Below, one piece after another: positions 37,076 to 46,518 of a DNA stretch of 64,000 bases. The stretch covers positions 124,001-188,000 of the forward strand of contig NZ_JPRN01000001.1 in NCBI RefSeq assembly GCF_000737715.1. The letters run 5' to 3'. The notes under the pieces were generated by a model. The model was not told the origin of the DNA. It made no database searches and saw only the letters and a list, made by a program, of their open reading frames with translations. The DNA is from Chryseobacterium sp. JM1. Its GTDB lineage: Bacteria > Bacteroidota > Bacteroidia > Flavobacteriales > Weeksellaceae. Position 1 is the first letter of the stretch; every line of letters starts with the position of its first letter. The position numbers were made by a program, and so were the translations under genes.

Positions 37076-37687
37076 TTATTTCTTTATTAATTTCATCTTT
37101 TCAGCGATCTTTCTTCCGTTATCATCTGAATTTTCCAGCTCCGAAATGATATTTTGATAATCATGCTCCTTCCTGTTCTGAGAAAGTTTCTGCTTGATGG
37201 ATATTTCTGTCGGAAATATTTTCATTCCGAAAGCACCTTTCATTTCCTTTTCCACAAACTCACGTCCCATATCTTTGACCATCATCGGACATTTCTGGAA
37301 ATTTTCGTATTTCGAAGTTAATTTTTCCAGATGACTGTACAGCTCATCGTTATTCATCAACTGTACTTTTCCATGGATCTGTACCGCTTCATAATTCCAT
37401 GTCGAAACATTGATGTGATCATACCAGCTGCTCGAAATATAGGCATGCGCTCCCAGGAAATCGCAGAGCACTTCATCTCCGTCCTTTATGGTCTTTGCCT
37501 GAGGATTGGCTCTGGAAATATGAGTTTCCACATAGATATTCTCAGGATCCTCTTCATTAAGCATCATCATCGCGTGAGTCGCTCTTATTTTATCAACTGA
37601 AGAGATAAGTAAGGCAAATGCATTTTCCCTGATGATTTCTTTCATCAGATTGTAATCTTCGCTTCTGTATAATTTGGGAATAAACAT
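37076..37687 (-). CDS. PaiB-like FMN-binding protein
   Basis: 203 residues, starting MFIPKLYRSED, followed by NAFALLIS, THAMMMLNE, THISRANPQAK, VLCDFLGAHAYISSSWY and NYEAVQIHGKV. These are the conserved blocks of the FMN-binding negative transcriptional regulator family (PaiB), a split-barrel flavin fold. The regulatory role known for Bacillus PaiB (protease and sporulation genes) is not demonstrated for flavobacterial members. It is the second gene of the operon, 6 bp after ruvB. Confidence 0.9.
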   Translation of the reverse strand: MFIPKLYRSEDYNLMKEIIRENAFALLISSVDKIRATHAMMMLNEEDPENIYVETHISRANPQAKTIKDGDEVLCDFLGAHAYISSSWYDHINVSTWNYEAVQIHGKVQLMNNDELYSHLEKLTSKYENFQKCPMMVKDMGREFVEKEMKGAFGMKIFPTEISIKQKLSQNRKEHDYQNIISELENSDDNGRKIAEKMKLIKK

Positions 37688-37693
37688 AGGTCG

Positions 37694-38716
37694 TTAAAAT
37701 AATTCTCCAGGACTTTTCGGTCTGGTTATGTTTAAATGCTGATAAGCTTTGTCGGTCACTTCTCTTCCTCTCGGTGTTCTGATAATGAATCCTTCCTGAA
37801 TAAGAAACGGTTCGTAAACCTCTTCCAGTGTTTCAGGATTTTCAGCAATGGAAGTTGCCAGTGCGGAAATTCCTACCGGTTTTCCTTTGAAGTTTTCAAT
37901 CATGACACGCATGATTTTATTATCCATTTCATCTAAACCGAATTCATCCACATTAAGAGAATTCAATGCATATTTTGTAATGTTGATCTCTATTTCTCCA
38001 TTCCCTTTGATCTCAGCGAAATCACGTACCCTTCTTAGCAAAGCATTCGCAATTCTGGGAGTCCCACGGCTTCTTCTCGCAATTTCTATCGCTGCATCTT
38101 CATAAATGGTAGATCCTAAAACCCTTGCACTTCTCTGAATAATCATCGATAAAAGCTCCACCGAATAATATTCAAGTCTGCTTTGAATCCCGAATCTCGC
38201 CAGCATTGGCTTCGTCAGCATTCCGCTTCTTGTTGTAGCTCCTACCAAAGTAAAAGGATTCAGCCCGATTTGAACGCTTCTCGCATTAGGTCCGGTTTCC
38301 AGCATAATATCTATCTTATAATCCTCCATGGCAGAATACAGGTACTCTTCCACGATAGGAGACAGACGGTGGATTTCATCAATAAAAAGAACGTCATTTT
38401 CCTCCAGATTCGTCAGTAGACCAGCTAAACTGCCCGGCTTGTCAAGGACTGGGCCGGAAGTGATCTTACAACTCACTCCAAGTTCATTCGCGATAATATT
38501 GGCTAAAGTGGTTTTACCCAGACCCGGCGGACCATGAAGAAGAACATGATCAAGGGCACCACCACGTCTTTTGGCAGCACTTACAAAAACCTCAAGGTTT
38601 TCCAAAGTTTTTCTCTGCCCCGCAAAGTCCTTAAAACTCTGGGGACGGATCTGCTCCTCCTGCATAAGCTCATCATGCGAGTAGTTTTCCTTATCTGGAT
38701 GTAAAAAATCTGGCAT
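37694..38716 (-). CDS. ruvB: Holliday junction branch migration ATPase RuvB
   Basis: 340 residues. Walker [10 protein letters not shown], Walker [11 protein letters not shown], sensor 1 GATTRSG and the arginine-finger region RFGIQSRL are all present, and the C-terminal winged helix (about 270-335) ends RPKSPGELF. RuvB hexamers drive branch migration with RuvA. It is first in a four-gene leftward operon, with two -7 boxes upstream (38736-38743 and 38745-38752). Confidence 0.97.
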   Translation of the reverse strand: MPDFLHPDKENYSHDELMQEEQIRPQSFKDFAGQRKTLENLEVFVSAAKRRGGALDHVLLHGPPGLGKTTLANIIANELGVSCKITSGPVLDKPGSLAGLLTNLEENDVLFIDEIHRLSPIVEEYLYSAMEDYKIDIMLETGPNARSVQIGLNPFTLVGATTRSGMLTKPMLARFGIQSRLEYYSVELLSMIIQRSARVLGSTIYEDAAIEIARRSRGTPRIANALLRRVRDFAEIKGNGEIEINITKYALNSLNVDEFGLDEMDNKIMRVMIENFKGKPVGISALATSIAENPETLEEVYEPFLIQEGFIIRTPRGREVTDKAYQHLNITRPKSPGELF

Positions 38717-38735
38717 TAATTCATTTCATTTACCT

Positions 38736-38752
38736 CAAAGATAACAAATTTA
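38736..38752 (-). promoter_or_regulatory. Two overlapping-range -7 boxes of the ruvB operon
   Basis: CAAAGATA (38736-38743) and CAAATTTA (38745-38752) read TATCTTTG and TAAATTTG on the minus strand; both are exact TAnnTTTG, 20 and 29 bp before the ATG. Confidence 0.5.
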
Positions 38753-38754
38753 GA

Positions 38755-38842
38755 CTAAGGTTGAGGTTTAGACTTAGAAATTTCAGAGATAGAAAAAGGC
38801 TGAGATAGAGGCTCAGGTTGAGATAAAGGCTAACTTGGATTT
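38755..38842. repeat. Left member of imperfect inverted repeat plus GAGATARAGGCT repeats
   Basis: CTAAGGTTGAGGTTTAGAC starts at 38755 and recurs in inverted form as CTAAACTCAACCTTAG at 39271-39286. The remainder is made of short degenerate repeats (GAGATAGAGGCT, GAGATAAAGGCT, CTCAGGTTGAG). Together with 39258-39308 it brackets the four-helix-bundle gene. Confidence 0.55.
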
Positions 38843-38863
38843 AGAGGATTAATATATTTTAAG

Positions 38864-38871
38864 TATTTTTG
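38864..38871 (+). promoter_or_regulatory. -7 box of the four-helix-bundle gene
   Basis: TATTTTTG, exact TAnnTTTG. Its last bases overlap the most upstream candidate start (TTG 38869), which argues for a later start codon. Confidence 0.45.
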
Positions 38872-39264
38872 AGTGGAAAAATTATAAATCACGATTTGAT
38901 AAAAGATTTTACCGAAATGCCGGTTTGGCAAAAAGCAATGGATATTGCCGAGCGGTGTTTCCTTATATCTGCTGACTTACCTAAAAAGGAAGATTATGCA
39001 CTCACTTCGCAACTGAGAAGGTCTGCGCAAAGTATTCCTGCCAATATTGCTGAAGGTTTTGGAAGAAGAAGTGCTAATGATAAAAGCAGATTCTACGATA
39101 TTTCCAGAGGGTCAGCATTTGAAACGAAAAGTCACCTGATATACGGAAACAGAGTAAAATATTTTTCAGAAAATAATTGTTTAGAAATACAGAAAATGAT
39201 TGATGAAGTGATATTCGATTTAAATAAAATTACGAACTATCTCAAAAATAACGGTCAGTCTTAA
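38869..39264 (+). CDS. Four-helix-bundle protein (23S rRNA intervening-sequence family)
   Basis: Up to 131 residues. MPVWQKAMDIAERCFLIS, YALTSQLRRSAQSIPANIAE, GFGRRS and SAFETKSHLIYG are the hallmarks of the S23/IVP family, small helical proteins first seen inside 23S rRNA intervening sequences and related in fold to the Avd protein of diversity-generating retroelements. The start is uncertain: the frame opens at TTG 38869, which overlaps the -7 box; TTG 38896 or ATG 38917 are alternatives, but ATG 38917 would cut close to the conserved VWQKA. No reverse transcriptase or variable gene is nearby. It stands alone between ruvB and hutI, flanked by imperfect inverted repeats. Function unknown. 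Confidence 0.82.
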   Translation: MSGKIINHDLIKDFTEMPVWQKAMDIAERCFLISADLPKKEDYALTSQLRRSAQSIPANIAEGFGRRSANDKSRFYDISRGSAFETKSHLIYGNRVKYFSENNCLEIQKMIDEVIFDLNKITNYLKNNGQS

Positions 39265-39308
39265 CTTAATCTAAACTCAACCTTAGCCTTAATCTAAACC
39301 TAAACCTT
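39258..39308. repeat. Right member of imperfect inverted repeat and CTAAACC repeats
   Basis: Starts inside the last codons of the four-helix-bundle gene and continues as TTAATCTAAACYCAACCTTA-like units up to the hutI start. On the opposite strand it reads CTAAGGTTGAGTTTAGATT, matching the sequence at 38755-38773. Confidence 0.55.
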
Positions 39309-39312
39309 ATCA

Positions 39313-40539
39313 ATGAAATTAATAGGACCCTTTAAACAGATTGTAACATTAGCAGACCTTCCACTGAGAGGAAAATTATCTGATGAACAATTACAAGTTA
39401 TTACGGACGGAGGAATTGTAGTGAATGACGGTAAAATTCAAAGCATAGGAAATTTCGAAGCACTGAAATCTGAAAATCAAAATATAGAGACTGAAACCAT
39501 TGAAGGAGAGCAGATTGTACTTCCAGGGTTTGTGGATGCTCATACGCATATTTGTTTTGGAGGAAACCGGGCTAACGATTTCGCGATGCGTAATGCGGGA
39601 AAAACCTATCTTGAAATTGCAGAAAGTGGCGGTGGGATCTGGAGTTCCGTACAGCATACAAGAAATGCTTCAGAAGAAGAATTGCTTAGAACTTTACTGG
39701 AAAGAATAGGTTTCCTGGTATCACTGGGAATTACGACGATTGAAATAAAAAGCGGTTATGGACTAGACGTGGAAAACGAGCTGAAAATGCTTAGAATAAT
39801 TAAAAAAGCACAGGATCAGACGAAAGCTAAATTAGTTCCTACGTGTCTTTCCGCACACCTAAAGCCAAGAGATTTTGAAGGAAGTAATACAGAATATTTG
39901 AATTATATCCTTACTGAAATTTTACCCAAAGTAAAAGAAGAAGGATTGGCCAGGCGTGTAGATATCTTTATCGAAAAATCTGCGTTCCAGCCGGAAGAAA
40001 GTAAAGATTTCCTTCTTAAAACTAAAGATTTAGGTTTTGATATTACCGTTCATGCTGATCAGTTTACACCGGGAAGTTCAAGAATTGCTGTGGAAGTAGG
40101 AGCGAAATCTGCAGACCATCTGGAAGCAACCATTGACGAAGATATTGAGTTTTTGGCACAATCAGATACTGTGGCTACGGCACTTCCGGGAGCAAGCTTA
40201 GGATTAGGGGAGAAATTTACACCAGCCAGAAAATTACTGGATGCGGGAGCGATCGTAGCGATTGCCAGTGACTGGAATCCGGGATCTGCACCGATGGGAA
40301 ATTTAATTACCCAGGCTTCTATTTTAGCAACATTTGAAAAACTAACGACCGCTGAGGTATTGGCCGGAATGACTTTCCGTGCTGCCTATGCATTAGGTCT
40401 TGAAGACATAGGGAAACTGGAACCCGGTAAAAAGGCAGATTTTGTCACTTTTAAAACCGACAATTTCCAGAATGTTCTTTACAATCAGGGAAGTCTGAAT
40501 GCAGAACATGTGTATATAGACGGAACTCAAATTCATTAG
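39313..40539 (+). CDS. hutI: Imidazolonepropionase
   Basis: 408 residues, amidohydrolase superfamily. The metal-binding HTH is at H77 and H79 (DAHTHICFGG), with RNAGKTYLEIAESGGGIWSS, IKSGYGLD, VHADQFTPGSS, ATALPGASLGLG and ASDWNPGSAPMGNL following, all diagnostic of HutI. It hydrolyses 4-imidazolone-5-propionate to N-formimidoyl-glutamate, the third step of histidine degradation. No hutH or hutU is in the window. The formimidoylglutamase that would use its product is encoded 3.5 kb downstream. Confidence 0.96.
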   Translation: MKLIGPFKQIVTLADLPLRGKLSDEQLQVITDGGIVVNDGKIQSIGNFEALKSENQNIETETIEGEQIVLPGFVDAHTHICFGGNRANDFAMRNAGKTYLEIAESGGGIWSSVQHTRNASEEELLRTLLERIGFLVSLGITTIEIKSGYGLDVENELKMLRIIKKAQDQTKAKLVPTCLSAHLKPRDFEGSNTEYLNYILTEILPKVKEEGLARRVDIFIEKSAFQPEESKDFLLKTKDLGFDITVHADQFTPGSSRIAVEVGAKSADHLEATIDEDIEFLAQSDTVATALPGASLGLGEKFTPARKLLDAGAIVAIASDWNPGSAPMGNLITQASILATFEKLTTAEVLAGMTFRAAYALGLEDIGKLEPGKKADFVTFKTDNFQNVLYNQGSLNAEHVYIDGTQIH

Positions 40540-40542
40540 AGT

Positions 40543-41637
40543 ATGGGAATTTTTGATAAGATTCTGGGTAAAAAACAGCCGGAAAAGGAAACCAGAACCT
40601 ATAAAGAGTTTTGGGATTGGTTTTTGACCAAAGAGAAGACATTTTTTGAAGTGGTTAAAAACAGAGAACATATTGAAGGACAGTTTTTTGATGTGATGGC
40701 TCCGGAGCTTTCCAAAATACATGAGGGGTATTACTTCCTCTCAGGGATGTCTGATGATCATATGGCAGAGCTTATCATTACGGTAGAAGGCGAGATTAAA
40801 AAAATGATTTTTGCGGAGGAACTCGTTGCCGCTGCTCCAAAGATGGATCGCTGGAAAATAACCGCTCTTAAACCGGAAACCGATATTGAAAACGTAGGAA
40901 TCCGGATGAATGACTGCGAGTTCACGAAAGACAATATCTACTTTTACTCCAATGAAATAGAAGGATATCCGGATGAGATAGATCTGGCCTTTGTCTATAG
41001 TGATCTGAACGAAGAAAACAGAGGGGCAGCCACAACAGGAATCTGTATTTTTCTGGATAATTTCCTGGGTGAACTGAATTTTGCCACTCAGATTGATACT
41101 TTCAGTGTGATGGGTAAAAATGAAGCTGAACAGGAACTTATTCCGATAGAAAAGTTAAAAGAATTTCTTCTCTGGAGAGAAAGGGAATTTACAGAGAAGT
41201 ATAAAGATATGAAACTGGAAACGGAAGATCAGTTTTCCCTTCTTGAAGCCACTTTGGAAAACGGAATGCCATTGATGGCCACTGTGAATGCTTCTTTGCT
41301 GAAATACAATGCAAAAGCTTCCTATCCGTGGATCTCGGTGCTGAAGATTTCTTACGACGGAAACAGGAATGATGGTTTCCCGGAAGAAAAAGATTACAAT
41401 ACGATGAACATCATCGAAGATTATGCAGTAGAAGTTCTGACTCCTGAAAATGGACATCTCTACATCGGGAGAGAAACGGCAGACAGCTGTAAAAGTATTT
41501 ATTTTGCCAGCAAAGACTTCAGACAACCTTCAAAAGTTTTTGACCGGATCATCAAAGAAAATCCTCAGTATACAATTTCACTTGAAATTTACAAGGATAA
41601 ATACTGGCAAAGTTTTGAACACTTTAACGTCAGTTAA
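40543..41637 (+). CDS. DUF695-type conserved protein
   Basis: 364 residues, cytosolic, acidic, no signal peptide. The N-terminal half (about 20-150) starts YKEFWDWFLTKEKTFFEVVK and contains FFLSGMSDDHMAELIITVEG-like sequence; the C-terminal half (about 215-364) holds LMATVNASLLKYNAK and KISYDGNRNDGFPEE. These are features I associate with DUF695, whose function is unknown. It starts 3 bp after the hutI stop, so the two are co-transcribed. A connection with histidine use is only by position. Confidence 0.65.
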   Translation: MGIFDKILGKKQPEKETRTYKEFWDWFLTKEKTFFEVVKNREHIEGQFFDVMAPELSKIHEGYYFLSGMSDDHMAELIITVEGEIKKMIFAEELVAAAPKMDRWKITALKPETDIENVGIRMNDCEFTKDNIYFYSNEIEGYPDEIDLAFVYSDLNEENRGAATTGICIFLDNFLGELNFATQIDTFSVMGKNEAEQELIPIEKLKEFLLWREREFTEKYKDMKLETEDQFSLLEATLENGMPLMATVNASLLKYNAKASYPWISVLKISYDGNRNDGFPEEKDYNTMNIIEDYAVEVLTPENGHLYIGRETADSCKSIYFASKDFRQPSKVFDRIIKENPQYTISLEIYKDKYWQSFEHFNVS

Positions 41638-41652
41638 AGCAGATTTTTAACG

Positions 41653-41700
41653 GGCTGGGACAGACGGATGAGACCGATTTCCAGCCTTGATTTTTATTTT
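41653..41700 (+). terminator. Probable terminator of the hutI-DUF695 unit
   Basis: GGCTGGGA pairs with TTCCAGCC (one G-T wobble) across an 18-nt loop, followed by a T-rich tract. Confidence 0.6.
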
Positions 41701-41885
41701 TTTATATAAGTTTCCTTATATTGTGCCCCCGTTACTGTTCAGTCTTCGAAGAAAACAGTAACTTTCTATAGTTCTTAAGTACACTCCTTGATAAGGAAAA
41801 TAAAGCAGTCATATTATTCTTTGAGTACTTCAGCCAGGGCTATGCCAGGTGTCTGTCAATATTAAAATACGAAAAAATAAAGGTG

Positions 41886-43898
41886 ATGAAATTTAAAAAT
41901 CTAAAGTCTACTTTCAATAAAGGTGTAACTGTTCCAAGTCTCATTTTTATTATTGGAACGTGTTTTCTTTCGGCTCTTTATCCCAAACCGACGGAAAATA
42001 TTCTAAACGGGATTAAGCAGTTTATATTTGTTAATCTCAATTGGGTGTATGTCTGGGCGGTCACTTTATTTGTGGTCTTCCTGGTTTACCTGCTCTTCAG
42101 CAAATATGCAAACATAAAGCTGGGCGCTAACGACAGTAAACCGGAATATTCCTTTTTTTCCTGGATTTCAATGCTGTTTGCAGCAGGAATGGGAATCGGG
42201 CTGATTTATTTTAGTGTAGCAGAACCTATGCAGCACTATTCTTCTGAAGTTTTTGCCGATAATCATTATGTGAGCAGAGCCAAACAGGCACAATTATATA
42301 CTTTCTTTCACTGGGGAGTTCATGCCTGGGCGATTTACGGAGTGGTAGGACTTTCCTTATCGTATTTTGCGTATCGCTACAGATTACCGCTTTCCCTACG
42401 AAGCTGTTTTTATCCGTTGCTGAAAGATAAAATTAACGGCAAATGGGGAAATGCAATTGATGTATTTGCACTATGCTGTACTTTCTTCGGATTGACCACG
42501 ACTTTAGGATTTGGCGTGGTACAGATCAGTTCTGGATTAAATATCCTCCACATCACCGCGGAAAACAGTTTTACCAATCAGGTGATAATTGTGATCAGCC
42601 TTATTGCGCTTTCTGTTTTTTCAGCGATCAGCGGAGTGGATAAAGGTGTAAAGATCTTAAGTAACATTAATGTAATGAGTGTCATTGTCCTCTTACTTTT
42701 TGTCCTGATATTAGGCCCGACGGTCTATCTGATTGGAAGTTTTACAGATGGATTGGGGAATTATATCAATAATTTTTTCAATCTTACTTTCAATACCCAT
42801 GTTTACGAGAAAAATGCATTGCCATGGTTTTATGACTGGACTATTTTATACTGGGCGTGGTGGATTTCATGGTCGCCTTATGTAGGATTGTTTATCGCAA
42901 GAATTTCTAAAGGACGTACCATCAGGGAATTTATTCTGGCAGTTTTGGTCCTTCCTACATTGTTCAATTTTATCTGGATGTCTGTGTTTGGAAACAGTGC
43001 CATCTGGTTCGATTTAAATGTAGCCAACGGAAAATTAAGCCAGCTTGCATCTGATCCTGATGCACTGATGTTCCGGTTTTTAGAATATATGCCTTTATCA
43101 ACCCTGACTGGATTTTTCGTTATTGCCATCATCATTATTTTCTTTGTCACCTCCGCCGATTCCGGAATATTTGTCATGAACAGCATCGCTACTAAAAATT
43201 CTACTAAATCTCCGAAATGGCAGATCGTATTTTGGGGTATTTTACTCGCCGTGCTTTCTCTTTTACTGTTAAATGCAGGAGGATTAAAAGCACTCCAAAG
43301 CATGACTTTAATTACAGCATTACCCTTTTCAATAATCGTCCTCTTATTTATAGTGAGTCTGATGAAAGGATTGATTATTGACCAGAAATATTATGACACC
43401 AACTTTTCTGCTTCAACCGTTCCCTGGTCCGGGGAATTTTGGAAAGAGCGTTTAAAGAATATCGTTTCCTTTAAAGATAATTCCTCAGTAGATCATTTTA
43501 TTCAGGTTAAAACAAAAGAAGCCTTTACAGATCTCCAGCAGGAATTTGCCGCCAATGGAATTGAAGCGAAAATAAACCATTACGAAAGTCCTGTCAGAAC
43601 AGAAATAGAAATCCACCAGGGAGTCGTCAACAATTTTATCTATGGTGTTGAAAACAGAGTAAAAACAGTTTCTGAATACATGATCAATGAAGAAAATCTT
43701 CCCGATCTGGAGGATAAGAAAACCCACTATCCAAGATCCTATTTTGGAGATGGGAGAGAAGGATATGACGTTCAGTATTTTACAAAGAACGAATTGATTT
43801 CTGATGTCCTCAAGCATTATGAGCGGTTCCTGGAAATTGTTTCAGAAGAGCGCAATGAAATGTTCATCAGCAGTAATGCCAATCAGGGAAAAGAATAA
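41886..43898 (+). CDS. BCCT-family transporter
   Basis: 670 residues with 12 predicted transmembrane helices. WISMLFAAGMGIGLIYFSVAEPMQHY is the glycine-rich BCCT signature, and WTILYWAWWISWSPYVGLFIARISKGRTIR is the conserved tryptophan-rich helix 8 region. The soluble C-terminal 150 residues are longer than in many members. The family imports betaine, carnitine, choline or other quaternary amines, driven by Na+ or H+. ATG 41886 is chosen over the overlapping GTG 41883. It sits between hutI and the formimidoylglutamase gene, so a histidine-derived betaine is a possible but untested substrate. Confidence 0.93.
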   Translation: MKFKNLKSTFNKGVTVPSLIFIIGTCFLSALYPKPTENILNGIKQFIFVNLNWVYVWAVTLFVVFLVYLLFSKYANIKLGANDSKPEYSFFSWISMLFAAGMGIGLIYFSVAEPMQHYSSEVFADNHYVSRAKQAQLYTFFHWGVHAWAIYGVVGLSLSYFAYRYRLPLSLRSCFYPLLKDKINGKWGNAIDVFALCCTFFGLTTTLGFGVVQISSGLNILHITAENSFTNQVIIVISLIALSVFSAISGVDKGVKILSNINVMSVIVLLLFVLILGPTVYLIGSFTDGLGNYINNFFNLTFNTHVYEKNALPWFYDWTILYWAWWISWSPYVGLFIARISKGRTIREFILAVLVLPTLFNFIWMSVFGNSAIWFDLNVANGKLSQLASDPDALMFRFLEYMPLSTLTGFFVIAIIIIFFVTSADSGIFVMNSIATKNSTKSPKWQIVFWGILLAVLSLLLLNAGGLKALQSMTLITALPFSIIVLLFIVSLMKGLIIDQKYYDTNFSASTVPWSGEFWKERLKNIVSFKDNSSVDHFIQVKTKEAFTDLQQEFAANGIEAKINHYESPVRTEIEIHQGVVNNFIYGVENRVKTVSEYMINEENLPDLEDKKTHYPRSYFGDGREGYDVQYFTKNELISDVLKHYERFLEIVSEERNEMFISSNANQGKE

Positions 43899-44038
43899 CC
43901 TGAAAAAGCACATTTTTAGGGAATGACGGATGTCATGGAATGCTGTTGAAATTGAATACAGGAGCGTTTTAATATGTTAACAATATTATTTAGATTTACC
44001 ATATAAAACGATGTCATTAAAAATTTAATTTAAATTCT

Positions 44039-44962
44039 ATGTTTCAGGACACTTGGAAAGGCAGATTAGACGGAGAAGAACTTCTTTTCCACAGAATATT
44101 TCAGAGAGTTAAAGAAGAACATAATTACGACCAGATTGCTGCAGATGATTTTGTCCTGCATGGTTTTGCCGTAGATGAAGGAGTTAGACGAAATAAAGGC
44201 CGTCAGGGGGCAAAAGATGCTCCGGATGTGATCCGAAAAAATATGTCTAATTTCCCGGTGATCCGTCCGGATTTTTCCCTTCTGGATTTCGGAAATGTGA
44301 TCTGTGAAGACGGCGACCTCGAAAGTACCCAGAACAGCCTTGCTAAAAATGTATCCAAAGTATTGCTGAAAGGTGGGAAATCACTGGTCTTAGGTGGCGG
44401 TCATGAAGTAACATATGCCCATTATTTAGGGGTAAAAACAGCTTTTCCGGAACAGAAAATCGGGATCATTAATATCGATGCTCATTTTGACAACAGACAG
44501 CCTGAAGAAGGAGTGGGGCCAAGCTCAGGAACCGGATTCTGGCAGATCGCACAGGAAGGACAGATCAACTCACTGCATATCGGAATTCAGAGAAATTCAA
44601 ATACCCTGAAACTTTTTGATACAGCCCATCAGTACGGAATGAAATACATTCTTGCAGACGAACTTTTTTTTGAAAATCTTCCTTCGATTTATCAGCGTAT
44701 TGATGAACTTACGGAAAGTGTAGATTTTATTTATCTTACGATCTGTATGGATGTTTTCAATGCATCCATCGCTCCGGGGGTCTCCGCTTCCGCATATAAT
44801 GGTATCTTTGCAGATACGCCTTTTATGCATTTGTACAGGCATATTTTAAAAAATAAAAAACTCATAGCGCTGGATGCCGCAGAAGTCAATCCTTCCCTTG
44901 ATATTCAGGAAAGAACGGCAAGGCTTGCTGCGTGTCTTGTGAATGAATGGTTTATGATCTAG
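44039..44962 (+). CDS. hutG: Formimidoylglutamase (arginase/ureohydrolase family)
   Basis: 307 residues. Mn-binding motifs of the ureohydrolase fold are GGGHEVTYAHYLG, NIDAHFDNR and the third motif, seen as LTICMDVFNASIAPGVSA. The FDxR after DAH and the SSGTGFWQ segment fit the formimidoylglutamase subgroup rather than arginase. It converts N-formimidoyl-glutamate to glutamate and formamide, the last step of histidine degradation. It is separated from the BCCT gene by 140 bp and likely has its own promoter. Confidence 0.9.
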   Translation: MFQDTWKGRLDGEELLFHRIFQRVKEEHNYDQIAADDFVLHGFAVDEGVRRNKGRQGAKDAPDVIRKNMSNFPVIRPDFSLLDFGNVICEDGDLESTQNSLAKNVSKVLLKGGKSLVLGGGHEVTYAHYLGVKTAFPEQKIGIINIDAHFDNRQPEEGVGPSSGTGFWQIAQEGQINSLHIGIQRNSNTLKLFDTAHQYGMKYILADELFFENLPSIYQRIDELTESVDFIYLTICMDVFNASIAPGVSASAYNGIFADTPFMHLYRHILKNKKLIALDAAEVNPSLDIQERTARLAACLVNEWFMI

Positions 44963-45100
44963 GTAGAAATTATATTATTTCGATAGAGAAAATCATTCCT
45001 TTATTTAGCCTTTAAGGAACAAAATTTGTTACTTTCACGGTGCTTTTTAGAATAAAGGCATTAATAAATTCATTTTTGAATTTAAAACAGAAATTAGATT

Positions 45101-46393
45101 ATGGAACAGTTAATTGAAAATAAGCTTATTAAAGCAGATAAGACATTTTCAGAATGGAGAAAAGTACCGTTTGAAGAAAAGCAGAAGCTGATCGCAAAAG
45201 CGGCAGAAATTTTAAAGAACAATTCGGAGAAATTTGGCAGGATCATCACGACAGAGATGAATAAACCTATTTCAGAGTCGATTGCTGAGGTGGAGAAATG
45301 TGCATTAATGATGAATTATTATGCAAATGCTGAAAATATTTTAAAACCCGAAAAAATTGAATCTGAATTTTCTTATTCTGAAGTTCATTATGTTCCGAAA
45401 GGTGTGATTTTAGGAGTAATGCCATGGAATTTTCCTTTCTGGCAGGTACTGAGATTCGCCACACCAGCGATTTTGGCTGGAAATACAGTAGTTCTGAAAC
45501 ATGCTTCCATCTGTTTCGGAAGTGGAAACGCTATTGAACAGGTATTCCTGGAGGCAGGTTTTCCGGAAGGTGTTTTCCTCAATCTGGAAGTGGGACATCA
45601 GGCTGTAAAAGAAATTCTTGAGCACGATGCTGTAAAAGGAGTAAGTCTTACCGGCAGCGGAAAAGCGGGTGGAGAAGTAGCTTCCATTGCTGGTTTAAAT
45701 ATCAAAAAATCTTTACTGGAATTAGGCGGAAGTGATGCTTTCATTATTTTCGATGATGCAGATTTAGATGCAGCAGCAAAAGCAGGCGCAAAATCCAGAC
45801 TTCAGAATTGCGGACAAACCTGTACGGCTGCTAAAAGATTTATTATTGACGAAAAAATTGAAGATGAATTTTTGCCGAAATTCATTGAGGAATATAAAAC
45901 GTATGAAATTGGAGATCCTTTAAATAAGGAAACTAAATTAGCGGGAATGGCAAGACCGGACCTCGCTGATGAGTTGGAAGCTCAGTTCAACCGCGCACTG
46001 GAAAACGGTGCTGAAATTATTATTCCTTTGGAAAGAATTTCTGAAAATGAATTTAAACCCGGTTTAATCCGTGTTCAGGAAGGAAATCCTATTTTAAAGG
46101 AAGAACTTTTTGGACCTCTTGGCATGATCATGATTGCTAAAAGTGACGAAGAAGCTTTACAGATGGCGAATGATATCCCTTTTGGACTTTCCAATTCCGT
46201 TTGGACGAAAAAAACAGACCGCCAGTTATTTTTTATTGAAAACCTGGAATCAGGAACGGTTAATATCAACAGAATGACGAGTTCTGATCCGCGTTTTCCA
46301 TTCGGTGGAAGCAAGGCTTCAGGATATGGGACGGAGCTGTCTTTATTGGCTTTAAAAGAGTTTGTAACGGCAAGAACGATTGTGGGAAACTAG
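45101..46393 (+). CDS. NAD(P)-dependent aldehyde dehydrogenase, succinate-semialdehyde type
   Basis: 430 residues, short for the family because it lacks the usual N-terminal 25-40 residues. PKGVILGVMPWNFPFWQ, SLTGSGKAGGEVAS, the catalytic glutamate in SLLELGG and the catalytic cysteine in NCGQTCTAAKRF are present, as is LFGPLGMIM and FGGSKASGYG at the end. The pattern fits the short GabD/SSADH-like group, which oxidises succinate semialdehyde or related aldehydes. Monocistronic and terminated strongly at 46461-46495. Confidence 0.88.
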   Translation: MEQLIENKLIKADKTFSEWRKVPFEEKQKLIAKAAEILKNNSEKFGRIITTEMNKPISESIAEVEKCALMMNYYANAENILKPEKIESEFSYSEVHYVPKGVILGVMPWNFPFWQVLRFATPAILAGNTVVLKHASICFGSGNAIEQVFLEAGFPEGVFLNLEVGHQAVKEILEHDAVKGVSLTGSGKAGGEVASIAGLNIKKSLLELGGSDAFIIFDDADLDAAAKAGAKSRLQNCGQTCTAAKRFIIDEKIEDEFLPKFIEEYKTYEIGDPLNKETKLAGMARPDLADELEAQFNRALENGAEIIIPLERISENEFKPGLIRVQEGNPILKEELFGPLGMIMIAKSDEEALQMANDIPFGLSNSVWTKKTDRQLFFIENLESGTVNINRMTSSDPRFPFGGSKASGYGTELSLLALKEFVTARTIVGN

Positions 46394-46460
46394 TTGTATG
46401 GTGTACAATGTAAAAAGTACAATGTACAAAGTATAATGTAAGCTTACGGTTATCAACATA

Positions 46461-46495
46461 AAAAATCCCGGAAATATCTATTTCCGGGATTTTTT
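46461..46495. terminator. Strong bidirectional terminator between aldehyde dehydrogenase and pyk
   Basis: A 14-bp perfect stem (46461-46474 with 46481-46494), 6-nt loop, A run before and T run after. It serves both convergent genes. Confidence 0.93.
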
Positions 46496-46518
46496 GTATG
46501 CTTGTCAAAAAGTAATTT

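Noticed and set aside
38869..39264. Diversity-generating retroelement (Avd-like protein)
   Set aside because: No reverse transcriptase, template repeat or variable-repeat target gene nearby; only the family fold is shared.
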